Shown here: piece after piece, positions 46,550 to 58,269 of the stretch
Position numbering within the stretch: position 1 is the stretch's first letter
Layout of the letters: the number at the start of each line of letters is the position of its first letter
DNA from: Onthophagus taurus
Lineage: Eukaryota > Arthropoda > Insecta > Coleoptera > Scarabaeidae
Length of the DNA stretch: 64,000 bases
Assembly: GCF_036711975.1 (NCBI RefSeq)
Contig: NC_091972.1
Location: 38,817,001-38,881,000, forward strand
Reading direction: 5' to 3'
Translations under genes and position numbers: made by a program
Notes under the pieces: generated by a model
Database searches by the model: none
What the model was told of the DNA's origin: nothing
The model's input: only the letters and a program-made list of their open reading frames with translations

Positions 46550-47600
46550 TGCAAATTTTTTTTGAAACTTGAAATTGAAAAATAAATCTCAAACGGATTT
46601 TTATCAAAATTTGTAGGCATTATTTAAAACATTCCTTTTGTTGTAAGTTTATTCAGGGCTATTTTACAGTATAACTTACGATTAGTATATGGCGTTTTAA
46701 AGAGTGGACTTTAAGCTTTAGTAAATTACCTAGTAAACTTCAAAAATGAAGCTGAGGTGTTTCTTTGACATCAAACAATTTTTATTATAATTTATGGGAT
46801 TTTGGTTAAAACATGACGTTAGTTGTAACTTTACTGCGGACGATTTGACCGTGCTTTAAGCTTTAATTTAGTACTGAAATTATTTCTGAAACTTGAAAAA
46901 TAAAGCTCAAATGATTTCTTGAAACAAACAGATTATTATCAAAATTTGTAAGTTTTTTCAGAATGTTTTTAAAATGTGACTCAAGATTGATATATGGTGT
47001 CTACAGTTTTGCTGCTGTAAATAACATTGAGACTCTCAAATATCTTTTATTATATTTTTCAGAGATGTTTTTACTTGGCGTCTAACTTCAGAGCTTGCGG
47101 GCAGATACTTTCTACTCTCGTTATTTCCGCAGAATTTAATATGTCAGACCTTAATACCTTGTTAAATAATAATATGTCAATATATCGGTCTATAAATATA
47201 TCACTAGGTATGAAAAGTATTCATTTTATTTTTTTGTAAGTGCCAGCTTTTGGATCTTCGTAGCATCGCAAAACCAACTTCAGTTTAAACAGCTTTGTCT
47301 CTGATCCATAACTATAAATGCAGAAATTACTTTGAATTGTATAATTTCCAGGATTTTTGCTTGGATTTTGAATATTGTAGATTTATACAAAATTCTGCTT
47401 ACTGCTCGATTGGAAAGTCTTAGACCAATGCACTGGACTCTAAAATTCTTGAAGCTACTGAAGGCTACTTTGAAATGGCTGGTGTCCAAGTCGGTCCAAC
47501 ATTCTCCTGTGAGGATTGGCAGTGGGTGCGGTAATACAAGAATAGTATTGAAATGCCGATATAGAAGATAGATATACGACTAAATCTACAGACTTTCATT
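46550..47600. repeat. Degenerate repeat region
   Basis: Phrases such as tgaaacttgaaaaataaa, tcaaaatttgtaag and ggacttt/gtgctttaagcttta recur at 46565, 46680, 46850 and 46890. This indicates an old, imprecise duplication or tandem structure. There is no supported gene. Confidence 0.4.
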
Positions 47601-47629
47601 AATTTTTAGGAGAGGTGGCTAAGTCTCCA

Positions 47630-47905
47630 GAATGTTACTTTACTTGTGAAGTTACGAAATTCTTCCAATTTTCATATTTTCGAATATTTCTCTACATTGA
47701 TGCATCTGAGAGCAAAAGTGTTAGATAGCAGTGTGTAAAGGGTAAAATTTGCTACAACTTTTGTTCAAAAAGTTTTTCTGTATCATGCTGGGAATTTAGA
47801 TTTTTTCTATTAGCAACTTGCGAAACTACGAATTCTTCTAATTTTCATACTTTTGAGTATTTCTTGATTGTGTTCATGCATCTGAGAGCAAAAGAAAAGA
47901 GAGAT
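47630..47905 (+). repeat. Outlying piece of the 174 bp satellite
   Basis: One and a half units match the array at 55617-57985 in the same orientation, including gatgcatctgagagcaaaag at about 47698 and 47876. Confidence 0.8.
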
Positions 47906-48590
47906 AAGATCAACCAATAAAACCCATTAACTAGTAACTATATAGGCAGTAATTTCGGCTGTTGAGAGTGAACTCAAACATGATAAATGGAATGATTCAT
48001 GAAGCGACCATCGGACAACACAGAAATCATATCACTGTAGAAAATAAACTTGGTATAAGAGTAAAAAACGAAGTATGAGCGACCTCAGTTAATGAGGTAA
48101 ACTTGGTATATTTTGCACCTGAAACTGATTGAATGGTGGGAAGCTTTTCTTTGGGCGGTTTATCTTGTTTCTCAGAGTGAGACTTTTTCTCCTACACCCT
48201 AACTTTAGAATATGCCTCGAATTTTTGGGAATACATGTGGCGAGTTATCTACAACCAGAAGTTATTTTGATATTTGCAGTTTTTATAGAAACTTTGAAAT
48301 CATACAGCGAATTGGAGCAAGTTCATAACGACTGTTACACCATCAACTTTATTATTTTCTTTTCGAACATTCGCATATTTGTGATGATGTGGTAAAGTAT
48401 GTATAATTTCTCCTTCACCAAATTGAGTAGTACTTACTGATGGCACTTTGAAAGCATGATCATTTATGCCAGTGTTAAGTGTTTTAGAGATGAATGATTT
48501 TGCCTAGTTACTTAGTTATTAATAAAAAACCAAGGTAAAGAACCATAAAGGTAAATTTTAATGTTAAAGGGAAAAAAAAGTTATTTTAGT
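47906..48590. other. Intergenic downstream of gene B
   Basis: No gene or repeat was recognised with confidence. Confidence 0.35.
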
Positions 48591-48597
48591 AATTATA

Positions 48598-48603
48598 TTT
48601 ATT
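48598..48603 (-). terminator. Poly(A) signal of gene B
   Basis: Minus-strand AATAAA about 47 bp after the stop codon in the last gene B exon. Confidence 0.6.
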
Positions 48604-48649
48604 TTTAATCTGTTTACAAAAACAATCTTTGTTTATAAACGCGTTGAAT

Positions 48650-49700
48650 TCATCTTGTCTGAAATAAATTATGTCGGCATTGGTGGTAACATGGCATCCA
48701 TGGTTGACATGTGTTGGAACAAACTGCAACAGATCAAAAAATTAATATACCAAATAAATAATTTTAAGAAATAGATTAAAACTTACAGTTTTGACAACCA
48801 TTAAAACATGGCATCCTATGGTGGCAATTAAAACAATCTGCAAGAAATATTTTTATTATGAATAAACAAAATTATAAATAATATCCAATTAAACTTACTA
48901 TTTGGAAGATGAACATATACAGGGTATGGTCGTATTTGTGGAACTGGATATGGGTGAGGTACTGGAACGGGTTGCGGGAGTGGATGAGGAACTGGAATCG
49001 GTTGAGGAACTGGAACCGGTTGCGGAACTGGGACCGGTTGAGGTACAGGATGAGGAACCGGAATCGGTTGAGGAACTGGAACTGGTTGAGGTACTGGATG
49101 AGGAAATGGAATTGGTTGCGGAACAGGACGGTCTACAGGAACAAAATGATGAATCGGAATAGGATATGGTCTAGGATGTGGTACAGGAATAGGTAAGGGA
49201 TGAGGAACAGGAACGGGTACTTTTTCTCGAACGGGATAAGGTACATACACAGGATGAGGTTGTGGTACCGGAATAGGTTTATTAATATATACAGGATGAG
49301 GAATATAAACAGGTTCAGGAACAGGAACGGGAACAACTAAACGTTCAGATTTTCCACCATTCTTGGTAGAACTAGATGGATGTAATTTTATGTTATTTTT
49401 ATTAATGGTTGTAACATTAATGGGATTTTCAATGGTGTTATTAACAGTAACAATATTATCAAGGGTCAATCGAAGATTGGAATTGGATGATGATGTCGAA
49501 TCGGAATTGATTATAACTGTATTATTTTTAATTGCTTCTTTGTTACAATCATCACCACAATTTGACTCTTCACATTCACAATCACAATCCGAACATCTTT
49601 GTATACATCTTGAACAATTGTTACTACATCCGCCACAGTTTCCATGTCCCCATGCCAAATATGTCAGTGATAGTAACAGAATTAATATTGAGATCCTCAT
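48650..49700 (-). CDS. Gene B: secreted Cys-rich/Pro-repeat protein with two Cys-module exons
   Basis: Proposed exons on the minus strand are 49700-48899, 48837-48787 and 48723-48650, giving 308 residues. Residues 1-18 are a signal peptide, and 22-52 are Cys-dense (CGGCSNNCSRC, CSDCDCECEE). NNTIENPINVTTINKNNI (87-104) is nearly identical to gene A. From 122 to 267 it is almost wholly a Pro/Val/His/Gln repeat with units like PVPQPIPVPHP. Two phase-1 exons then code CFNCHHRMPCFNGC and CSNTCQPWMPCYHQC. The 51 bp second exon has the same length as the penultimate exon of gene A. An acceptor (TTAACAG) abuts ATG, and AATAAA follows the stop. An unspliced reading would instead run into intron sequence after LPN. 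The function is unknown. Confidence 0.85.
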
Positions 49701-49749
49701 CTGTTAATAAATTAAATTAATTTTGTTTTTTTAATTAAAATCATCTTAC
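49701..49749 (-). other. 5' UTR intron of gene B (49 bp)
   Basis: Donor AATAAG|GTAAGA and acceptor TTATTAACAG immediately before ATG on the minus strand. Confidence 0.75.
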
Positions 49750-49775
49750 CTTATTGCACCTACTTAGAACTCAAC

Positions 49776-49814
49776 ACACGAGTTGTTAAGAAGTTTTTTT
49801 CGGTAGCTTTTATA
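49776..49814 (-). promoter_or_regulatory. Core promoter of gene B
   Basis: TATAAAAG (49814-49807) is a strong TATA box. The start site would lie about 30 bp downstream near 49780, leaving a 5' exon of about 30 bases. Confidence 0.65.
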
Positions 49815-49819
49815 CTTTT

Positions 49820-50079
49820 CGTTCGTTTACGAATATAAAAATAAGTTGAAAGAGACCTTCGGGTGTGGTTTGTTAATCCACAGTTTTTTCAGCACGATCC
49901 AAGGTTACATAAACTAAATTAATCAGATCGTTTACTTAAGAAACTGTTTAGATGTTTTAAAATAAAAATTAGGCAATAAGATTAACGACCAATTCTAACG
50001 AAAAATAAAAATAGAAAGATGAATGAAAAGTAAATAATGAAAACGAAGACTAAACTTAATTAATTAAAATTTCAAATTA
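49820..50079. other. Upstream region of gene B
   Basis: AT-rich sequence between the gene B promoter and the satellite. No gene was seen. Confidence 0.35.
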
Positions 50080-53000
50080 TGTTTAAAATGTCATAATAGT
50101 GAAATATATGAAAGCGAAGAAATAATTACACGTGTACTAAAACTAGAATAAATTTGCTTTAAACCGCTTCCAATCTCATTTTGATATCTCAATTCGTTTT
50201 GGAGATACGACGTTTTATTTAAAGAGTGTTTAGTTAACATGCACACAAAACGAGGTTGATTAAAAATTTGATATCTACGATGTTTACGGAAATTAAGAAA
50301 TACATTAAGGAGCGTTAAATCTAGAATAAATTTGCTTTAAAATGTTTTTTAGTTCGTGCCGATATCTCAATTATTTTTTGAGATAGGGTTTTTTCTACAT
50401 TAAAGTTTTTCGATATTATCTCAACACTATTATACATGCAAATTGTATTCAAAGCATCATAACAACGAAATTTATGAAAGCGAAGAAATAATCAATGGCT
50501 CACTAAAACTGGAATAAATTTGCTTTAAAACGCTTCCAATCTCATTTTGATATCTCAATTCGTTTTGGAGATACGACGTTTTATTTAAACAGTGTTTAGT
50601 TAACATGCACGCAAAATGAAGTTGATTAAAAATTTGGTATCTACGATGTTTACGGAAATTAAGAAATACATTAAGGAGCGTTATATCTAGAATAAATTTG
50701 CTTTAAAATGTTTTTTAGTTCGAGCCGATATCTCAATTACTTTTTGAGATAGGGTTTTTTCTACATTAAAGCTTTTCGATATTATCTCAACACTATTATA
50801 CATGCAAATTGTATTCAAAGCATCATAACAACGAAATTTGTGAAAGCGAAGAAATAATCAATGGCTCACTAAAATTTTAATAAATTTGCTTTAAAACGCT
50901 TCCAATCTCATTTTGATATCTCAATTCGTTTTGGAGATACGACGGTTTATTTAAACAATGTTTAGTTAACATGCACACAAAACGAGGTTGATTAAAAATT
51001 TCATATCTACGATCTTTCCGGAAATTAAGAAATACATTAAAGAGCATTAAATCTAGAATAAATTTGCTTTAAAATGTTTTTTAGTTCGTGCCGATATCTC
51101 AATTACTTTTTGAGATAGGTTTTTTTCTACATTAAACTTTTTCGATATTATCTCAACACTATTATACATGCAAATTGTATTCAAAGCATCATAACAACGA
51201 AATTTGTGAAAGCGAAGAAATAATCAATGGCTCACTAAAATTGGAATAAATTTGCTTTAAAACGCTTCCAATCTCATTTTGATATCTCAATTCATTTTGG
51301 AGATACGACGTTTTATTCACACAGTGTTTAGTTAATATGCACACAAAGTAAGGTTGATTAAAAATTTCGTATCTACGATCTTTACGGAAATTAAGAAATA
51401 CATTAAGGAGTATTAAATCTAGAATAAATTTGCTTTACAATGTTTTTTAGTTAGTGCCGATATCTAAATTACTTTTTGAGATAGGATTTTTTCTACATAA
51501 AACTTTTTCGATATTATCTCAATCACTATTATACATGCAAATTGTGTTCAAAGCATCATAACAACGAAACTTATAAAAGCGAAGAAATAATCAAAGGCTC
51601 ACTTAAACTAGAATAAATTTGCTTTAAAACGCTTCCAACCTCATTTTGATATCTCAATTTGTTTTGGAGATACGACGTTTTCTTTACATAGTGTTTAGTT
51701 AACGTTCACACAAAGTGAGGTTGATTAAAAATTTCATAACTACCACGTTTAAGGAAATTAAGAAATACATTAAGGAGCATTAAATCTAGAATAAATTTGC
51801 TTTAAAATGTTTTTTAGTTCGTGCCGATATCTCAATTACTTTTTGACATACGTTTTTTCTACATTAAAGTTTTTCGATATTATCTCAACACTATTATACA
51901 TGCAAATGGTATTCAAAGCATCATAACAACGAAATTTATGAAAGCGAAGAAATAATCAATGGCTCACTAAAACTAGATTAAATTTGCTTTAAAACGCTTC
52001 CAACCTCATTTTGATATCTCAATTTGTTTTGGAGATACGACGTTTTCTTTACATAGTGTTTAGTTAACGTTCACACAAAATGAGGTTGATTAAAAATTTC
52101 ATAACTACGATTTTTACGGAAATTAAGAAATACATGATGGAGTATTAAATTTAGAATAAATTTCCTTTAAAATGTTTTTTAGTTCGTGCTGATATCTCAA
52201 TTACTTTCTGAGATAGGATTTATTTCTACATTAAACTTTTTCGATATTATCTCAATCACTGTTATACATGCAAATTGTGTTCAAAGCATCATAACAACAA
52301 AACTTATAAAAGCGAAGAAATAATCATCGGCTCACTAAAACTAGATTAAATTTGCTTTAAAACACTTTAAATCTCATTTCGATATCTCAATTCGTTTTGG
52401 AGATTCAACATTTTATTTACACAGTGTTGAGTTGACGTTCACACAAAACGAGGTTGATTAAAGATTTCATATCTACGATGTTTACGGAAATTAAGAAATA
52501 CATTAAGGAGCGTTAAATCTGTAATAAATTTACTTTAAAATGTTTTGTAGTTCGTGGTGATATCTCAATTACTTTTTGAGATAGGATTTTTTCTACATTA
52601 AACTTTTTCGATACTATCTCAATCACTATTATACATATAAATTGTGTTCAAAGCATCATAACAACGAAACTTATAAAAGCGAAGAAATAATCAAAGGCTC
52701 ACTTAAACTAGATTAAATTTGCTTTAAAACGCTTCCAATCTCATTTTGATATCTCAATTCATTGTGGAGATACGACGTTTTATTTACACAGTGTTTAGTT
52801 AACGTTCACACAAAATGAGGTTGATTAAAAATTTCATAACTACCACGTTTAAGGAAATTAAGAAATACATTAAGTAGCATTAAATCTAGAATAAATTTGG
52901 TTTAAGATGTCGTTTAGTTCGTCCTGATATCTCAATTACTTTCTGAGATAGGATTTTTTCTATATTAAACTTTTTCGATATTATCTCAATTACTGCTATA

Positions 53001-53110
53001 GATGCAAATTGTGTCCAAAGCATCATAACAACGCAACTTATGAAAGCGAAGAAATAATCAAAGGCTCACTAAAAGTAGGTTAAATTTGCTTTAAAAAGCT
53101 TTAAATCTTA
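50080..53110. repeat. Tandem array, about 366 bp unit, 8 copies, dimeric inside
   Basis: The word gcgaagaaataat recurs at 50114, 50480, 50846, 51212, 51579, 51944, 52312, 52679 and 53046, a spacing of 365-368 bp. Each unit contains two related halves of about 183 bp, each with agaataaatttgcttta followed by gatatctcaatt and gagata. The array is non-coding and lies between genes B and G. Confidence 0.92.
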
Positions 53111-53149
53111 TTCTGATATTTTAATTAATTTTAGCGATTTAATGCGTTT

Positions 53150-53895
53150 ATTTTGAGCCTTTTTAGTTATCCCAGGGATGCTTTTAATCGACTAGAACCA
53201 ATTTGATTTATACCAATCAGCTTTTTCTATATGCCAAAGTTTTAAAATTTTCTGCAAAATGTCCCTATTAAATGTTATTACCTGTTTTTGTTTTTATTAA
53301 TTAATCTGAAGCTATTTTTAACACATTACTACCATTTGGACATAAACCAACAAGCTTTTTCTTTTTTTTTGTGACAGCTTTGAAACAGTTTTAAAACACA
53401 TCAAAATCTTTTTTTTAAATTCTTTCATCCTTTTTATGTATCCTAGGGTTGTTATTAATCGATTAGTACCATTTTGACAGTCACCAACAAGTGTTTTCTT
53501 GTTCTTTACATTTTTGAAACGTTTTCTAAAAATGTCAAAATCAATTTCTTCATTTCTCTCATCAACTTTAAGTATTCCTGGGATGTTATTAAGCGATTTG
53601 TACCATTTTGACACACACCAACAAGTATTTGCTAATTTCTAGTATTGTTTAAACACTTTCCAAAAATATGTAAATCAATTTTTTAATTCCTTCATCATTT
53701 TTCAGTATCCCATGAATGTTATTAACCGATTAGTAGCATTTTGGCACACACCAACAAGTATTTTCTTGTTCCTAATATTCTTTAAACACTTTCCAAAATC
53801 ATCAAAATCAACTTTTTAATTCCCTCATCATTTTTAAGTATCCCAGGAATGTCATTAACCGATTAATACCATTTTGACATACACCAATCATTTAA
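53150..53895. repeat. Tandem array, about 133 bp unit, 5 copies
   Basis: Variants of tatcccaggaatgttattaa with accattttgacacacaccaa recur near 53169, 53438, 53572, 53705 and 53837. The first spacing is double, so one unit has diverged. It directly follows the 366 bp array. Confidence 0.8.
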
Positions 53896-54084
53896 AAACA
53901 TAAAAATATTAGTGCAATCAATTTATTAAGTAAAAGTAACAATAACATTCCGTTTAAAGAAAAACATAATAAAATGATAATTAATCTAAATTAATTTTAT
54001 ATGTACGTATTATATTAAAAGAAGAAAATGATAATGTTGTCGAAAAAATTATAAGAAATTTATATTTATAAAAAGCTTTTGTAT
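53896..54084. other. 3' flank of gene G
   Basis: AT-rich; no clear AATAAA was seen close to the gene G stop. Confidence 0.35.
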
Positions 54085-55462
54085 TTATACACTTTCGTTG
54101 GGTTTAGTTTTAACTTCAACTCGAACAAGTTCCGGCGCAACTGGTTCATTATTCAATTGATTAATTTCAATCGGTATCGTTTCAGAGATATAATTCTCTT
54201 GGGAAGTACCCACAACTCCTTTATTACCAAATAAATTCTCATAATTAGTTCCATCGACATCTCTCGAAACGCTATAAAAATTCTCCAACCCATAAGATAA
54301 TGGGTTGTACTGATTAAAATTATAACCGAAGTTTTGGTATGGGGCAAATTGATTGGGGTATTGTCCATAAGGATACGAACCATATGATTGACCAAGTGAT
54401 TGAGGAAACGGACCAACATTATACGAATTATCCATACTTTGTATATTACAACTAACGTAGGGCCAAACATCCAAATAAGTACATCTTGGTTGTGGTTGTG
54501 GTATATAAATAATTTGATTATGACAGTTTGGTGGTCCAGATGGATTTTCATCGCAGATTTGATGGGTTTGGGTATGCATTATTTTCGCTTGACAAATATT
54601 TCCGCAAACCTAAACAAATACAAATTGATTATAAAAGTTAATTGTTATTTAAAATGTTTCTATTTACCTGCTGCCTGTAATGGAAACACTTCATAAAGGG
54701 AAATTCAACTTGTGGTACACATTGTCTTGGACTAATTACTTGACAACAATTATTTTTCTCTTCTGTGGTGTTCTCATCATTTTTATTAATTTCGGTTGAA
54801 TCTTCAACATTTTCTTTAATATCTTCATTATTCTTCTCATCAGTTATTTCATCAACGTTTTCATCTATTTTTATATCACCATTTTTATCGATTTTTGAAT
54901 CATCATAAGCCTCAACAAAACCTTGATCATTTTGAATCAAATCAGCTTTATCCAAAGTAATATTATTAATATTTTTTGTTTCAATCTTAATGGGAAGATC
55001 CAAAATATTCGTATTATTAATTTTATTATGTAAATTAATAACCGTTGTAATATTCGGAGTTAACACAATACCTTCTTGAACCACCTTCTTCTTCTCATTT
55101 ACATTATCCTGACAAGATTTTCTACAAGTTCTTCTACAATCTCCAGAACTACATTTCGAGTGACACTTTTTGTAACAACAATACGAAGTTTCGCATGTAT
55201 CGAAAGAAATCTCACAACAATTATTACACATTTCGCTGCATTCGTTTTTCTCGCAATACGAGCAGTTACATTCGTTGCAGGGTTCCGAATTGCAAACTGA
55301 ACGTTTCATTCTTTTTTTTGTTTGTAAACATTCTATGTAAGCATGATATTCTGTTTCCGGGCAAAGCTCTTCCGGATGCTCTTCGATTAAACAACCTTCG
55401 GAGTTTACGTAAACGATACAAATTGTTTGTAATAGAAGTAGATAAATTATATGATGACGCAT
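54085..55462 (-). CDS. Gene G: secreted Cys-rich protein with CC/WPY module, paralogue of F
   Basis: Coding exons on the minus strand are 55462-54668 and 54609-54085, with a 58 bp intron (CAGCAG|GTAAAT, acceptor TTGTTTAG), giving 439 residues. The splice rebuilds HYRQQ-VCGNIC, aligning with FYQTQRVCNNVC of gene F. Residues 1-20 are a signal peptide. YHAYIECLQTKKRMKR (39-54) ends in an R-x-K-R site. A Cys block follows (57-117, ending CRRTCRKSCQDN), then INNTNILDLPIKIETKNINN (148-167). Next is an acidic Asp/Glu/Asn-rich stretch absent from F, the CC module (239-271) and C-x5-WPY-x2-C (308-319). The C-terminal part is Gly/Tyr/Pro/Asn-rich. An acceptor (TTTTTAG) abuts ATG, so an upstream non-coding exon is expected. 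Confidence 0.88.
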
Positions 55463-55616
55463 CTAAAAATAAAAATTAAATAATAAGTTAATTTAAATTA
55501 ATATTGCTCCAAGCCATAATTTTTAATCAATAACAATAGTAAAATTTTGCTCAGTACTGTGTTTTAAAAATAAGATGTGACTTAGTGTCAACCGCAATGA
55601 CTAGAAATTGTTACAC

Positions 55617-57985
55617 TAAGATGCATCTGAGGGCAAAAGTGTTAGAGAGCAATGTGTAAAGGGTAAAATTTGCTACAACTTTTGTTCTAAAACTTTTTCT
55701 GTATCATGCTCGGAATATCGTTTTTTCTTCATTAGACAATAATTGTGTAACTACGATTTCTTTTAATTTTCATATTTTCGAATATTTCTCTACATTGATG
55801 CATCTGAGAGCAAAAGTGCTAAAAAGCAATAGGTAAAGTGTAAAATTTGCTACAACTCTTGTTCTGACAGTTTTTCTGTATCATGCTCGGAATACCGCTT
55901 TTTCCATTAACCCATTGTGAAACTACGAATTCTTCTAATTTTCATATTTTCGAATATTTCTCTACATTGATGCATCTGAGAGCAAAAGTGTTAGATAGCA
56001 GTGTGTAAAGTGTAAAATTTGCTACAACTTTTGTTCTAAAAGTTTTTCTGTATCAAGCTCGGAATACCGTTTTCTTGTCCATTAGCAACTTGTGAAGTTA
56101 CGAAATTCTTCCAATTTTCATATTTTCGAATATTTCTCTACACTGATGCATCTGAGAGCAAAAGTGTTAGAAAGCAGTGTGTAAAGTGTAAAATTTGCTA
56201 CAACTTTTGTTCTAAAAGTATTTCTGTATCAAGCTCGGAATACCGTTTTCTTTCCATTAGCAACTTGGGAAATTACGAAATTCTTCCAATTTTCATATTT
56301 TTGAATATTTCTCTGCATTGATGCATCTGAGAGCAAAAGTGTTAGATAGCAGTGTGTAAAGTGTAAAATTTGCTACAACTTTTGTTCAAAAAGTTTCTCT
56401 GTATCAAGCTCGGAATATCGTTTTTTTCCATTAGACAATTATGAAACTACGATTTCTTTTAATTTTCATATTTTCGAATATTTCTCTACATTGATGCATC
56501 TGAGAGCAAAAGTGCTACAAAGCAATATGTAAAGTGTAAAATTTGCTACAACTCTTGTTCTGACAGTTTTTCTGTATCATGCTCGGAATACCGTTTTTTT
56601 CCATTAACCCATTGTGAAACTACGAATTCTTGTAATTTTCATATTTTCGAATATTTCTCTACATTGATGCATCTGAGAGCAAAAGTGTTAGAGAGCAATG
56701 TGCAAAGTGTAAAATTTGCTACAACTTTTGTTCAAAATGTTTTTCTGTATCAAGCTCGGAATACCGTTTTTTTTCCATTAGCAACTTGGGAAATTACGAA
56801 ATTCTTCCAATTTTCATATTTTCGAATATTTCTCTACATTGATGCATCTGAGAGCAAAAGTGTTAGATAGCAGTGTGTAAAGTGTAAAATTTGCTACAAC
56901 TCGTGTTCTAAAAGTTTTTCTGTATCCTGCTCGGAATACCGTTTTTTTCCATTAACCCATTGTAAAACTACGAATTCTTGTAATTCTTATATTTTCGATT
57001 ATTTCTCTACATTGATGCATCTGAGAGTAAAAGTGTTACAGAGCAATGTGCGAAGTGTAAAATTTGCTACAACTTTTGTTCAAAATGTTTTTCTGTATCA
57101 AGCTCGGAATACCGTTTTCTTTCCATTAGCATCTTGGGAAATTACGAAATTCTTCCAATTTTTAATATTTTCGAATATTTCTCTATATTGATGCATCTGA
57201 GAGCAAAGGTGTTAGATAGCAGTGTGTAAAGGGTAAAATTTGCTACATCTTTTGTTCTAAACGTTTTTCTGTATCAACCTCGGAATACCATTTTTCTTCC
57301 ATTAGCAACTTGTGAAATTACAAATTCATCCAATTTTCATATTTTCGAATATTTCTCTACATCAGCGGTTCTCAAACTTATATCCTTGCGTACCACTAAG
57401 GCTATTTTAAAAATCAGGTAAGTACCACTGAACAAAAAAAAAACAATAATGATAATCCAAATATAAACTGTTTTGCGTACCACTTGAGAACTTCTCGCGT
57501 ACCATCAGTGGTACGCGTACCATAGTTTGAGAACCACTGCTCTACATTGATGCATCTGAGAGCAAAAGTGCTAGAAAGCAATATGTAAAGTGTAAAATTT
57601 GCTACAACTTTTGTTCTGACAGTTTTTCTGTATCATGCTCGGAATACCGTTTTTTTTTTCCATTAACCCATTGTGAAACTACGAATTCTTCTAATTTTCA
57701 TATTTTTGAATATTTCTCTACATTGATGCATTAGAGAGGAAAAGTATTAGAGGGCAATGTGCAAAGTATAAAATTTGCTACAACTTTTGTTCTAATAGTT
57801 TTTCTGTACCATACTCAGCATACGGTTTTTTTCCATTAGCAACTTGTGATATTACGAATTATTCCAATTTTCATATTTTCGAATGTTTCTCTTCATTAAC
57901 GCATCTAAGAGCAAAAGTGTCAGAGAGCAATGTGTGAAGGATAAAATTTGCTACAACTTTTGTTCTAAAAGTTTTTTTCTTTCGA
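55617..57985 (+). repeat. Tandem array, about 174 bp unit, 13-14 copies
   Basis: gatgcatctgagagcaaaag recurs near 55797, 55969, 56145, 56320, 56493, 56666, 56841 and onward, spaced 172-176 bp. Other unit landmarks are aaatttgctacaactt and ttttcatattttcgaat. It begins about 150 bp upstream of the gene G start codon and is interrupted by a hAT-like MITE at 57363. Confidence 0.93.
57363..57539. mobile_element. 177 bp hAT-like MITE inside the satellite
   Basis: CAGCGGTTCTCAAACT at the left and AGTTTGAGAACCACTG at the right form a classic hAT-type inverted repeat. The 8 bp target duplication ctctacat is exact (57355-57362 and 57540-57547). Removing the element restores a normal satellite unit. 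Confidence 0.92.
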
Positions 57986-58265
57986 TTCGTTCCCGGTTCC
58001 AGACGGTTCCCGGTCCAGTACGAGTTCCAGAAATTGAAAGAACTTGCCGGAAAAACGTTTCCACCGATAAACTGTTCTTACCTTACACAAGAAATTATGT
58101 CGAAAAGCAACTGGTGTACAAAATAAGGTTTACCAAATCCGCTAAGGATAATACTTTTGTTGCAACAAATCTTCATTGGATTTATATTTGTATGAAGAGT
58201 CTTCAATGGAATTGGGTTTACAGGATATGCTACCAGTAAGCACTTTAAATTACATGGGTCATTAT
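57986..58265. other. Unidentified non-satellite segment
   Basis: A plus-strand open stretch (to 58239) is fused to satellite at its left end. The text includes TVPGPVRVPEIERTC, but I recognise no family. It may be a fragment of a mobile element. Confidence 0.3.
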
Positions 58266-58269
58266 TTTA

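Noticed and set aside
48902-49196. Plus-strand open frames of Glu/Leu/Val or Arg/Asn/Trp repeats
   Set aside because: They are antisense readings of the gene B Pro-rich repeat; repeats open several frames at once.
50080-57985. CRISPR-like regular repeats
   Set aside because: Units of 174-366 bp repeat end to end without unique spacers in eukaryotic DNA; they are satellites.
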